DNA of 64,000 bases from Streptococcus hillyeri (lineage in GTDB: Bacteria > Bacillota > Bacilli > Lactobacillales > Streptococcaceae), in the NCBI RefSeq assembly GCF_003686955.1, contig NZ_RCVM01000003.1:102559-166558 (forward strand), written 5' to 3'. Positions 54,526 to 63,098 of the stretch are shown here, piece after piece. The position numbers were made by a program, and so were the translations under genes. The stretch's first letter is position 1. Each line of letters opens with the position of its first letter. Below the pieces are notes generated by a model. It was given only the letters and a program-made list of their open reading frames with translations, was not told the DNA's origin and did not search any database.

Positions 54526-55707
54526 TTATTCAGAATACTTATAGGTTAAAAAATAATCTCCATTTTTCTCCGTGAAAGTAAGGCTAACATCAGATAATTT
54601 TCCTGCATCAGCTGACCAATCGGTGTAATAAAGATTAAGCTCCTTGGTAAAACCATCTCCGTAATTTGACAATGTGTATTCAGCAAATGTTGGTTGTCCA
54701 TATTTTGAAAGGATATCTTTCCATGAATTGCCCAACTCTAGCCGATCATAGTCACCTTCTATCAGTTTATCAAACTCTTCTTTGGTCCAAGTAGAGTTAT
54801 AATCCTCCTCGGCTACTATTTTGATATCTTTCGCTTCAGTTGTCATATAGCCATGGTTTAGCATCCAATCCCCTAATTCATTTTGAAAAAAAGATAGGTC
54901 AACATATTTACTGTCAGTTTCATCACTATAAGAAAGAGTCAAATAATTATCTAAATAGGTTCCCCTATTAGCCATTCCATATTTGTCAACAAGCTCGTCT
55001 GCTGTGATACTTGAAGTGATTGTATCTGGTTCAAAATTTAGGGATTTGAATTTTTCCTCTGTCCAACGAAAAGGCGCATCTGGATCAGTATAAAACTCCT
55101 CGTCAAACGCTTCTTCAAAAGAATCTTCTTCGTCATAATCCCAATCCTCATCAAATCTGCTCTGAGCGATACTTTCAAACCTCTCTACGGTAGCATGATA
55201 AATTCCAACACTAGTCGCGATAACTAGGGCTCCTACGGCTAGTGGCAGAGCAATCATCGACAGGATTTTCTTTTTCTTATTAAAGTTAACCGCTAAACTC
55301 ACAATTCCTAAAGTCAATGAAGCCAGAGACAGAGTCAAAAGTAACAAAGGCGACTTGAGCACTAGGCTTAAAAGAATTGTCACCCCAGATATGACAAATG
55401 ACACAATCGGTAAAGCAATAATTTCCTTGCTAGGATTTAGAATAAATGTTTCAGTCGGCTTAGAACTAGAAATAACATTATCTGAGTTTTGAATAGTTTC
55501 TAGAGAGGGTGCCGAAATGGCAACTTCATCACGAACCGTTACAACCTCATCTGCGACAGCACTGTCTTCAAAAAACTTTCCTTCAGAAATCGGGATGATT
55601 GCTTTTGGACTAAAGCGACTTTTCTCGGCAGCTAAGACCTCTATTTCTGTCGGTGCACGCCCAACAACCGTCTCAAACAGCCGGCACCATTCTTCTCTTG
55701 TTTTCAT
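54526..55707 (-). CDS. Membrane protein with duplicated C-terminal domain
   Basis: A 393-residue protein of unknown function. Residues 1-35 (TREEWCRLFETVVGRAPTEIE) form a short module that I recall at the N-terminus of other streptococcal and lactococcal membrane proteins. Three hydrophobic segments follow at about 95-117, 119-140 and 149-170, then an acidic linker (EDWDYDEEDSFEEAFDEEF). The extracytoplasmic part is a tandem repeat: WTEEKF at 215 with KYG at 242, and WTKEEF at 307 with KYG at 335. Each unit looks like a small SmpA/BLIP-type alpha-beta domain. The two copies are about 90 residues each. Confidence 0.6.
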   Translation of the reverse strand: MKTREEWCRLFETVVGRAPTEIEVLAAEKSRFSPKAIIPISEGKFFEDSAVADEVVTVRDEVAISAPSLETIQNSDNVISSSKPTETFILNPSKEIIALPIVSFVISGVTILLSLVLKSPLLLLTLSLASLTLGIVSLAVNFNKKKKILSMIALPLAVGALVIATSVGIYHATVERFESIAQSRFDEDWDYDEEDSFEEAFDEEFYTDPDAPFRWTEEKFKSLNFEPDTITSSITADELVDKYGMANRGTYLDNYLTLSYSDETDSKYVDLSFFQNELGDWMLNHGYMTTEAKDIKIVAEEDYNSTWTKEEFDKLIEGDYDRLELGNSWKDILSKYGQPTFAEYTLSNYGDGFTKELNLYYTDWSADAGKLSDVSLTFTEKNGDYFLTYKYSE

Positions 55708-55826
55708 ATCATTCTCCTTATGAACTTTTTTCCATTATAACACAAATTTAGCATCACTTGTCATTTAAGCCATTCCTGATGACTTTATGGTAAAATAGAG
55801 AGGAATTTAAGATTTAAGGAGTACCT

Positions 55827-56618
55827 ATGACAAAATTTGCAAAATTATCATTGCTTGCGCTAGCCTCTATGACTATTCTTTCAGGCTGCCAACAACTTGA
55901 CCGTGCGATAAAAGGGGATGATTATGTGGATGCTCAGCTTGCTTCTAAGAAAAAAAGCGAACACATCGAAAAGCTCAATCAATCAGATACCGTTTTCCCA
56001 CAACTTTCTACAGAAGTGGCTGAAAATGAAGCTTCCATTGTGATGCATACTACCAAGGGAGATATCACCATAAAATTATTCCCAGAAGAAGCCCCTCTGG
56101 CGGTTGAAAACTTTTTGACGCACGCTAAAGAAGGCTACTATGATAACGTCATTTTCCACCGTGTCATCAATGAGTTCATGGTTCAATCTGGTGACCCACT
56201 CGGCAATGGAACAGGTGGTGAATCAATTTGGAAAGATAAGGACAGCAAGATTGATAGTGGTTTTGGTTTCAAAAACGAAATCTCTGACTACCTCTACAAT
56301 ATCCGTGGTGCCCTTTCAATGGCCAATGCTGGACCAGACACCAATGGTAGCCAATTCTTTATCGTTCAGAACCAACAAGATTGGTCTGCGCAATTAGATC
56401 CAAGTTACTACCCAGAAAAAATTATCGATGCCTATAAAAAGGGTGGTTTCCCAAGCACTTCTGGTGGAGATGGTAACTACACCGTCTTCGGTCAAGTCAT
56501 CAAAGGTATGGACATCGTTGATACTATCGCCTCTGTCGAAACCAACGATGCCGACAAACCACTGGAAGATATCGTTATCAAATCTATTGAAGTTACCAAA
56601 GATTATCAATTTAAGTAA
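55827..56618 (+). CDS. slrA: Lipoprotein peptidyl-prolyl cis-trans isomerase (cyclophilin)
   Basis: A 263-residue extracytoplasmic folding catalyst. Signal peptide MTKFAKLSLLALASMTI then lipobox LSGC with C21. The cyclophilin domain starts at about residue 70 (IVMHTTKGDITIKLFPEEAP) and contains the active-site block FHRVINEFMVQSGDPLGNGTGG, SMANAGPDTNGSQFFI and FGQVIKGMD. Length and order match SlrA of pneumococcus, which affects colonisation. The ATG follows AAGGAG. Monocistronic, terminator behind. Confidence 0.92.
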   Translation: MTKFAKLSLLALASMTILSGCQQLDRAIKGDDYVDAQLASKKKSEHIEKLNQSDTVFPQLSTEVAENEASIVMHTTKGDITIKLFPEEAPLAVENFLTHAKEGYYDNVIFHRVINEFMVQSGDPLGNGTGGESIWKDKDSKIDSGFGFKNEISDYLYNIRGALSMANAGPDTNGSQFFIVQNQQDWSAQLDPSYYPEKIIDAYKKGGFPSTSGGDGNYTVFGQVIKGMDIVDTIASVETNDADKPLEDIVIKSIEVTKDYQFK

Positions 56619-56620
56619 AT

Positions 56621-56660
56621 AAAAAGATAGGATAGTATGATTAGCTATCTTATCTTTTTT
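56621..56660 (+). terminator. slrA terminator
   Basis: AAAAGATA-GATAG and CTATC-TATCTTTTTT arms with one unpaired base on each side. Confidence 0.75.
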
Positions 56661-56788
56661 GTAGTAATCCTCATCAAAATCACAAGGCATCAAAATCACA
56701 AACCAATCAAAGTCCCTGAAAGTTACTAAAATATTTCAAAATATCTATTGACATTATATATATATAATGCGCTTAGGAGGAATATTCT

Positions 56789-57496
56789 ATGAAATTTTTT
56801 GGTAAAATGGTAGCTAACAAATTAGCAACAGTATTGGTATTACTAGTCATTTTAGCAAGTCTAGGACTTTTTATTACTTGGAAAATAAACCGATTTAATG
56901 GAACTTCAAATGCTCAGTACAATTTTGTCCTCAAAAAATTCACAAAGGAAAATCAGTTACTGGTTGCAGGAGCTGAGTGGGAAACCACTCGAAATCAAAA
57001 TTTTGAATCTGAAGCTACTAAAAAATGGCCAAAATGGACGAATTTTTTCAAAGACCTTATTATCAGCCGAGACATCGAAGTTAAAGTTCCTATAAAAACA
57101 GAATTTAAACTTGATTTAACTCAGTTAAACCAGGATGATATCGAACTCAAAGATAATGTCTTAACCTTTAAAACGCCTTTAACAGTCAATGTTGATAGTC
57201 AACAAGAGGGGAATCCCAAAATTGTTAGCTCCTCTTCTGGAATTGTTGATAAGGCAGTTGACCTTCTTACTGCTAGCAAAAAAGCGATGGATTTTCTAGA
57301 AGAAAAGGCTCAAGAAACCGTATATGAAACTAGTCAAGAGGCTATCAAGGATAGCGAACGTCAGGAAAAAGTTGCAAAGTATGCCGCTGAAAATCTTGAA
57401 AAACTACTCAATTTAGATAATCAAAATCAAGAAAAAATTGATGTTCAAATCTCTACCGCTGACCTGACATTCAAAAATACTGACCCTAAAAAATAA
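56789..57496 (+). CDS. DUF4230-like membrane-anchored protein
   Basis: A 235-residue protein with one N-terminal membrane segment (about 9-29) and an extracytoplasmic remainder: an alpha-beta part (IEVKVPIKTEFKLDLTQLNQ) with KTPLTVNV, then a long helical C-terminal part (KKAMDFLEEKAQETVYETSQ...AENLEKLLNL). This is the layout of DUF4230 proteins. No catalytic motif. AGGAGGAA precedes the ATG. Its promoter is unclear: TTGACA at 56748 is only 9 bp from TATAAT at 56763. Confidence 0.6.
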   Translation: MKFFGKMVANKLATVLVLLVILASLGLFITWKINRFNGTSNAQYNFVLKKFTKENQLLVAGAEWETTRNQNFESEATKKWPKWTNFFKDLIISRDIEVKVPIKTEFKLDLTQLNQDDIELKDNVLTFKTPLTVNVDSQQEGNPKIVSSSSGIVDKAVDLLTASKKAMDFLEEKAQETVYETSQEAIKDSERQEKVAKYAAENLEKLLNLDNQNQEKIDVQISTADLTFKNTDPKK

Positions 57497-57580
57497 GGTA
57501 AGATAGTAGCATTTAACTCACCACAAACCAAAATCAGCTAAGGACATCCCCACAGGATCCTCACAGGAAATTTTTCCTAG

Positions 57581-57680
57581 TTGACAAAATTTCTAATCTC
57601 TGATATATTATTGTTCGGGCACCTCTTTTTGAGGTCGTAAAAAGCTCCCTAGTTTCTAGGGGGTTATTTTTGTTTTTTCT
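57581..57680 (+). promoter_or_regulatory. Promoter and short terminator-bearing leader or sRNA
   Basis: -35 TTGACA (57581-57586), 17-bp spacer, -10 TATATT (57604-57609). From a start near 57616 the RNA would hold hairpin ACCTC-TTTTT-GAGGT (57621-57635) and terminator CTCCCTAG/CTAGGGGG (57645-57663) followed by TTATTTTTGTTTTTT. The product would be about 60 nt. It is either an attenuated leader of the DUF1846 gene or a free small RNA. The class was not recognised. Confidence 0.6.
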
Positions 57681-57807
57681 CTCAGAAAAATGCTGAGCGC
57701 GCAAGCTTTTTCTAGAAACTAAAAAACATTTCCCAATCACACTAAATATCATCGAAATCACACCATTTCGCCATGATACAGACTTAAACTATTTTTGGAG
57801 AACAACA

Positions 57808-59292
57808 ATGATAAAACAAGCTTTTAACTCTGAACACTATTTAAACCTGCAACGAGATCATATTTTAGAGAGAATCGCCCAATTTGATGGTAAACTCTAC
57901 ATGGAATTTGGCGGTAAAATGCTTGAAGATTTCCATGCTGCTCGTGTGTTACCCGGCTATGAGCCTGACAATAAAATAAAACTCCTCCACGAACTCCGTG
58001 ATCAAGTTGAGATTGTTATTGCAATCAACGCTAGCAATATTGAACACTCTAAAGCTCGCGGTGACCTTGGTATTTCCTACGACCAAGAAGTTTTCCGCTT
58101 AATTGATAAATTTAATGACTTGGATATCTTTGTAGGTTCTGTCGTTATCACACAATACTCTGGTCAACCTGCAGCTGATGCCTTCCGTAAAGAACTTGAT
58201 AAACACGGCATCGCCTCTTACCTCCACTATCCAATCGCTGGATATCCAACAGCCATTGATCACATCATTTCACCAGAGGGAATGGGGAAAAATGATTACA
58301 TTCAGACTAGCCGTAACCTCATCGTTGTGACGGCACCTGGACCTGGTTCAGGTAAATTAGCAACTTGTATCTCTCAACTTTATCATGACCAAATCAATGG
58401 GGTGACTTCTGGTTATGCGAAATTTGAAACTTTCCCTGTTTGGAATTTACCACTGCACCATCCAGTTAACCTTGCCTATGAAGCTGCAACAGCAGACCTT
58501 GATGACGTTAACATGATTGATCCTTTCCACTTGGAAACCTATGGAAAAACAACTGTCAACTACAACCGTGACATTGAAATTTTCCCTGTTGTTAAGCGCA
58601 TGCTCGAACGTATCTTAGGAAGCTCACCATACGCTTCTCCTACCGATATGGGAGTTAATATGGTCGGCTTTGCCATTACAGATGACGAGGCTGCCAAAGA
58701 GGCTTCTAAGCAAGAAATTATCCGTCGCTACTATCAAACCCTTGTTGAATTCAAGGCAGAGCGTGTTGGCGAAACAGCTGTTAAGAAGATTGAACTTCTG
58801 ATGAACGATCTTGGTATTTCTCCATTGGATCGTTTGGTGACAAAAGCTGCGCGTGAAAAAGCTGAATTGACTGGTGCACCTGCTTTGGCTATGGAATTAC
58901 CAAATGGACAAATCGTCACAGGTAAAACCTCAGATCTCTTTGGACCATCTGCCGCAGTTATTGTCAATGGTATCAAAGCCCTTGCTGGTATCGCTAAGGA
59001 TACTCATTTAATCGAACCTGAGTATGTCAAACCAATTCAAAATCTAAAACTTAGCCATTTAGGAAATCGCAACCCACGCCTTCACTCTAGCGAGCTATTG
59101 ATTGCTCTTGCCATTACCGCTATGAACAATGAAGAAGCTGACAAAGCGATGAAAGAACTTGGCAACCTAAAAGGCAGCGAAGTCCACTCAACTGTAAATC
59201 TTCCAGAAGAAGATAAAAACGTCTTCCGTAAACTCGGTATCAACGTAACCTTTGACCCAATTTACCAAAAAGACAAACTCTTTAGAAAATAA
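57808..59292 (+). CDS. DUF1846 family protein
   Basis: A 494-residue cytoplasmic protein that matches the conserved DUF1846 family of Firmicutes: N-terminal [20 protein letters not shown] and [16 protein letters not shown], the nucleotide-binding-like [19 protein letters not shown], and [20 protein letters not shown]. The AxGPGSGK loop suggests ATP or phosphate binding. The biochemical role is not established. The ATG follows TTTGGAGAA. 128 nt of sequence lie between the leader terminator and the start. Confidence 0.88.
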   Translation: MIKQAFNSEHYLNLQRDHILERIAQFDGKLYMEFGGKMLEDFHAARVLPGYEPDNKIKLLHELRDQVEIVIAINASNIEHSKARGDLGISYDQEVFRLIDKFNDLDIFVGSVVITQYSGQPAADAFRKELDKHGIASYLHYPIAGYPTAIDHIISPEGMGKNDYIQTSRNLIVVTAPGPGSGKLATCISQLYHDQINGVTSGYAKFETFPVWNLPLHHPVNLAYEAATADLDDVNMIDPFHLETYGKTTVNYNRDIEIFPVVKRMLERILGSSPYASPTDMGVNMVGFAITDDEAAKEASKQEIIRRYYQTLVEFKAERVGETAVKKIELLMNDLGISPLDRLVTKAAREKAELTGAPALAMELPNGQIVTGKTSDLFGPSAAVIVNGIKALAGIAKDTHLIEPEYVKPIQNLKLSHLGNRNPRLHSSELLIALAITAMNNEEADKAMKELGNLKGSEVHSTVNLPEEDKNVFRKLGINVTFDPIYQKDKLFRK

Positions 59293-59297
59293 ATAAT

Positions 59298-59340
59298 AAA
59301 AAGTGCTAGACGATAATTTTTACTCGTTTAGCACTTTTTA
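59298..59340. terminator. Bidirectional terminator
   Basis: AAAAAGTGCTA-ACG and CGT-TAGCACTTTTT arms; serves the DUF1846 gene and the converging protease gene. Confidence 0.85.
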
Positions 59341-59361
59341 GTTTCTATCTTAAAAATTAGT

Positions 59362-60048
59362 TTATTGCAATTGCCCTAATATTCCCAGCGTCTCTAATAA
59401 AATAAAGATGTAAGCTAGGCTATTATTTAAAATATGAGCCACCGTTGAAAAATAGATATTCTTTTTCCAAAGATAAACGACACCTAGTAACAAACCCAAA
59501 CCACTATAGACAACAAGTGATAACAACTCACCAAAGGAATAGATATGAACCAAACCAAATAGTAATGATGAGACTAACAATCTAGCGAATTGAACACCCT
59601 TTTTTGATTCTCCTTCTCCAATTAAAATTTTTCGGAAAATCAACTCTTCATTAATAGGACCGATGATACTCACAACTAAAATAAAGAGAAATGTTTCAAA
59701 ACCTTCACTTGCAATATAACGATTCGCTAGAACTGCTTCATTACTAGATTCTTCTAATGGCAGACTGCTAAGTAAAATATTAGCTACATAAAGACCGACA
59801 AAAATCAGTATTACCCATAAGATATTCTGAAACACTTTTTGTGAAAATTGCTTTGCTTCTTTTACATAATCGTCTCGATACAGCCATAACATCCCGACAC
59901 CAAAAATCAGCAAGTGGCGCCCATAAAATAAAACAGTATTTAACAACGGTGGTAATTCAAAATGATTACTGATTTGACGATACAGATAGACTGCCATCAC
60001 ATAAAGTACGATTAAAACAACTGAACGAGAACGTTTTAGTGTGTCCAT
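59362..60048 (-). CDS. CPBP-family intramembrane metalloprotease
   Basis: A 228-residue polytopic membrane protein with the Abi/CAAX protease motifs: motif 1 EELIFR (E134, E135, R139), motif 2 FGLVH (H168) and motif 3 HILNN (H205, N209). Six or seven membrane segments. Family members act in CAAX processing in eukaryotes; in Firmicutes they often accompany bacteriocin immunity. No bacteriocin gene is seen beside it, so the role is open. Upstream spacing to a promoter is unclear. Confidence 0.85.
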   Translation of the reverse strand: MDTLKRSRSVVLIVLYVMAVYLYRQISNHFELPPLLNTVLFYGRHLLIFGVGMLWLYRDDYVKEAKQFSQKVFQNILWVILIFVGLYVANILLSSLPLEESSNEAVLANRYIASEGFETFLFILVVSIIGPINEELIFRKILIGEGESKKGVQFARLLVSSLLFGLVHIYSFGELLSLVVYSGLGLLLGVVYLWKKNIYFSTVAHILNNSLAYIFILLETLGILGQLQ

Positions 60049-60600
60049 AATTTCCTCACTTCTATTATGTATTTATCTAACGCTAGAATATTACATCATT
60101 TCATTTGCTAGTGCAACCCTTTACAACAATCTTAAGCTATTTTTATGGTAAACTTTAGATTATTTTAATCATTTTTAGATATTGTTTATTTTTGCTATTC
60201 TCAATCGCCTTCTATCACTGCTTATTTCATTTATAGTCGAATGAATTAGCTTTAAGACAAGGGACTGAGACGCAAACAGTACTTGAGTACGGCAAGTCGA
60301 AAGTAACGATATATTAAAGTTAATTCAAATAACTATATTTATCCGATGTTTCCCCAAATCTTATACTACACGACTTTAGGTATTATCCTTTTAATTCAAG
60401 CGACTAGATTTGCCATCTCATAAATCGTACAGCGAAAAGCCCAGCATCTTGGCATACTGAGCTTTGACCATAAATCAATAGCATCTATGATTGCTAAAAT
60501 AATGTTTTGACATGCTATGGCTATTAGCACATCATACTCTCTTCCTTATTAATTGACTTACACTTCAAAGAACAAGGAGAGCAAAAGTAATAGACAACTA
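60049..60600. other. Non-coding gap
   Basis: No gene recognised in 552 bp. A block at about 60269-60305 (GGACTGAGACGCAAACAGTA, then ACTTGAGTACGGCAAGT with ACTTG/CAAGT arms) looks structured and could be part of a small RNA. An imperfect hairpin AAAGCCCAGCAT/ATACTGAGCTTT at 60436-60464 may terminate rpsN transcription. The rest is A+T-rich. Confidence 0.4.
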
Positions 60601-60870
60601 TTACCAACTTGCTTTTTTGACACCTGGGATTTGTCCCTTATAAGCTAACTGACGGAAATTAATACGACTCATGCCAAATTTGCGCATGTAAGCATGTGGT
60701 CGTCCGTCAATCAAATCACGATTTTTCAATCGATTAGGGTTTGAATCACGCGGCAATCGACGAAGCCCTTCATAGTCTCCTTTGGCTTTTAATTCCCTAC
60801 GTAATTCAGCATATCGCTCAATCAATTCCTGTTGCTTCTTAAATTTAGCGATTTTGGATTTTTTTGCCAT
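60601..60870 (-). CDS. rpsN: 30S ribosomal protein S14, zinc-independent paralogue
   Basis: An 89-residue S14 of the long type without CxxC zinc motifs: [20 protein letters not shown], then [20 protein letters not shown] where the zinc form has cysteines. This paralogue replaces the zinc-binding S14 when zinc is scarce. The ATG at 60870 follows GGAGGGGAG; an in-frame upstream ATG is not needed. Two perfect AdcR-type palindromes flank its promoter, so induction under zinc starvation is expected. It stands alone, outside the ribosomal protein operons. Confidence 0.95.
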   Translation of the reverse strand: MAKKSKIAKFKKQQELIERYAELRRELKAKGDYEGLRRLPRDSNPNRLKNRDLIDGRPHAYMRKFGMSRINFRQLAYKGQIPGVKKASW

Positions 60871-60905
60871 ACTCCCCTCCTTTTCTGATATGATGTGCAA
60901 TCAAA

Positions 60906-60983
60906 TTAACCAGTTAACTAAATTGCAATAATTATTATACCTATAAGTTCTAAAATTAGCAAGTAAAAACATTAACTGGTTAA
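60906..60983 (-). promoter_or_regulatory. rpsN promoter with two AdcR boxes
   Basis: Minus-strand -35 TTGCTA (60957-60962), 17-bp spacer, -10 TATAAT (60934-60939). TTAACCAGTTAA at 60906-60917 and TTAACTGGTTAA at 60972-60983 match the AdcR consensus TTAACNRGTTAA, one downstream of the start site and one upstream of the -35. Confidence 0.88.
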
Positions 60984-61009
60984 ATATTTTTTTGAATTTT
61001 CCGTTGATA

Positions 61010-61409
61010 ATACTTAACAAAAATCAAAAATTACTTTTTTGCTTCTTTCTTAAAAGTGCGGACGCTCCAAAGGTCTGGGAGACCTTTGGAGGTGGGAAAT
61101 AGAGTTGACGAAGTCAGTCTCCCAACCTTCTACGGAGTTTCATTGCTAGATTTGAGCTTATCTCTATCGCAGTAGATAATTGGCTGTACTTGTCGACTAC
61201 TCGACAGCGTCCAACCTAATCATCCTTGCGGGGGAACTACTACGAAATTGACTTTCAATTTCTGTAGTTCTCCCAAAAATCCGTTCTTACCAAGCAAATT
61301 CCTCTCGCTCTTTTATTTCTGAGCTTGGGCTAAAGAAGCTCTGGAAAATCAATCCATTTATTGGTTCTTGATTTGACTTAAACTGCTAATTTTGATTTTG
61401 GATGAGTAT
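61010..61409. mobile_element. MITE-like element, 400 bp
   Basis: Left end ATACTTAAC..AAAATCAAAAATTA identical to that at 41970; right end GCTAATTTTGATTTTGGATG..AGTAT as at 42242-42266 (written in parts). Contains the palindrome CTCCAAAGGTCT-GGG-AGACCTTTGGAG (61065-61091), the TCTACGGAGTTTCATTGCTA module, and the AATCATCCTTGC/TCCGTTCTTA module found at 19910. Non-coding; the right end abuts CCCAGCCTCT. Confidence 0.7.
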
Positions 61410-61457
61410 TACCCAGCCTCTTTAGGATTATATCTCATTTTTGCTACCGCAATACCA

Positions 61458-63098
61458 TTACATATTTTCTAATTCAGTTACAATTGGTAAGGTAAGCTCA
61501 AAGACTTTAGAATAAGGGGCAACATTTTCTGTTCGAAGGCATATATTTCCCCCATGTAAGGTAACAATCTGCTTAACAATGGCTAAGCCAAGTCCAGTCC
61601 CACCTTCTCCAGACGTTCTTGCAGAATTTCCTGTTACAAATGGTTGAAAAATAGTTGCTGCAATATCTGTTGAAATCTTTGTACCATCATCAGCAATAGC
61701 TAAAATCAAGGTATGTTCTTCACTTCTCACCTTGAAAGATAAAGTTGTTTGTGAAGGATTGTATTTTATGAAATTATTCAATAAGTTATCCAATGCTCTG
61801 GTAAAGCGAGAATCATCAAGTTGAACAAAATAAGACGTTTCTGGAATTTCAATGTTCAAGCGATAATCTTGCAACATAAACTCATCATAGCGTTTTGCCC
61901 AATAATTTCGTAAGTATTCACAAAAATCAATACGCTCTGCCTGCAACTTAAAATTCGGATGCTGAGCCTGACTAAACTCAAATAAAGAAGAAATCAACTC
62001 ACCTAATAAAATCGATTTTTGATGGATAATATGAGTATAACGCTCCCTAGTCTCCTCAACAACAAGTTTGTCTGTTAAAGCCTTAGAATAACCTTGAATA
62101 ACCGTAATAGGTGTCCTTAAATCATGTGAAATATTAGCAATCATCGTTTGCTTACTTTCTTCTAATTCACGACGTTTTGCCTCACTATTATAGAGTTCAA
62201 GAGATACGGCATTAAAGGTTTCAAAAATCTCCATCAATTCCCTTGGTCCACTATAATCAGATACGGTCTCAACCCTATCCTTTTGAGATAATTTTTTAAT
62301 CGCATCATCCAAAACTTTCAGCGGTACGGAAATTCTTTTGTTCAGTCTCCAGGTAAATACAATGATAACAATCACTACCAACAACAATAAAAATCCCAAA
62401 TTAAAGATGATACGGTCATAAAACGTTTGCACTTCCAAACTAGTATCGTATGGTCTAAACATCACTACGGACATTTCTTCACCACTATCTGTTTTAAAAT
62501 CATGTTTATACAGATGGTATTCATCAAAAAGCGTTTGAGTTAAAATTCTAAGTTCTCGAGACGTAAACCGTTTTTTCTGGTTTGACTCCTTTGACACTAA
62601 GATATTAAGATTGTTATCTAATAGATAAACGAACTCTTCTTCTTCAACAATCACATCAGAGGCAACATACTTATCCATTGATTCTCTATTTCTTTGGACA
62701 AAATAACGCATGCTACCATCATCAGTTGAATAAGGGGTACTAGTATAATAATAGTCTGCATCATAAGGCAACATAATCTCTAATTCTTCATTAGAAAAAT
62801 TATGATTATGAGAAGGATCACTTGAGTAAACAATCCCCTTATCATGAGAAATGATTTCATAAAACTGCCCATACCGATTAAGCACTGAGAATAACCTAGA
62901 ATCGAAATTCTCTTTTTTTAATTGCTTCTCAATCTTAGATAACTCCATTTTGGAAACGCCCATATTAAAGGTTGCCATAACTGTTAATGATAGGTAAATC
63001 CAAGTAAACACAGCTACCAATAGGATGATCATGTAAATAATAAACTGCCCTAAGAGGACTTGAACCAAACTAGCACGCTTTTTAGATTTGTTTTTCAA
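61458..63098 (-). CDS. Sensor histidine kinase
   Basis: A 546-residue membrane kinase. Membrane segments at about 15-40 and 228-250 enclose a large extracytoplasmic sensor domain. HAMP-like RISVPLKVLDDAIKKLS follows, then the dimerisation helix with phospho-His in ANISHDLRTPITVI (about H325), and the ATPase domain: N box LDNLLNNFIKYNP, G1 IADDGTKIS and G2 GEGGTGLGLAIVKQI. All catalytic residues are present. The response-regulator stop overlaps its start by 17 bp. VanS/PhoR-like class; signal unknown. Confidence 0.9.
   Translation of the reverse strand: MKNKSKKRASLVQVLLGQFIIYMIILLVAVFTWIYLSLTVMATFNMGVSKMELSKIEKQLKKENFDSRLFSVLNRYGQFYEIISHDKGIVYSSDPSHNHNFSNEELEIMLPYDADYYYTSTPYSTDDGSMRYFVQRNRESMDKYVASDVIVEEEEFVYLLDNNLNILVSKESNQKKRFTSRELRILTQTLFDEYHLYKHDFKTDSGEEMSVVMFRPYDTSLEVQTFYDRIIFNLGFLLLLVVIVIIVFTWRLNKRISVPLKVLDDAIKKLSQKDRVETVSDYSGPRELMEIFETFNAVSLELYNSEAKRRELEESKQTMIANISHDLRTPITVIQGYSKALTDKLVVEETRERYTHIIHQKSILLGELISSLFEFSQAQHPNFKLQAERIDFCEYLRNYWAKRYDEFMLQDYRLNIEIPETSYFVQLDDSRFTRALDNLLNNFIKYNPSQTTLSFKVRSEEHTLILAIADDGTKISTDIAATIFQPFVTGNSARTSGEGGTGLGLAIVKQIVTLHGGNICLRTENVAPYSKVFELTLPIVTELENM

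Noticed and set aside
56748..56768. TTGACA and TATAAT upstream of the DUF4230 gene as a promoter
   Set aside because: The spacer is only 9 bp, too short for sigma-A; no alternative -35 with correct spacing looks convincing.
59362..60048. CPBP protease as part of a bacteriocin immunity locus
   Set aside because: No double-glycine leader peptide, transporter or peptide pheromone gene was found within several kilobases on either side.
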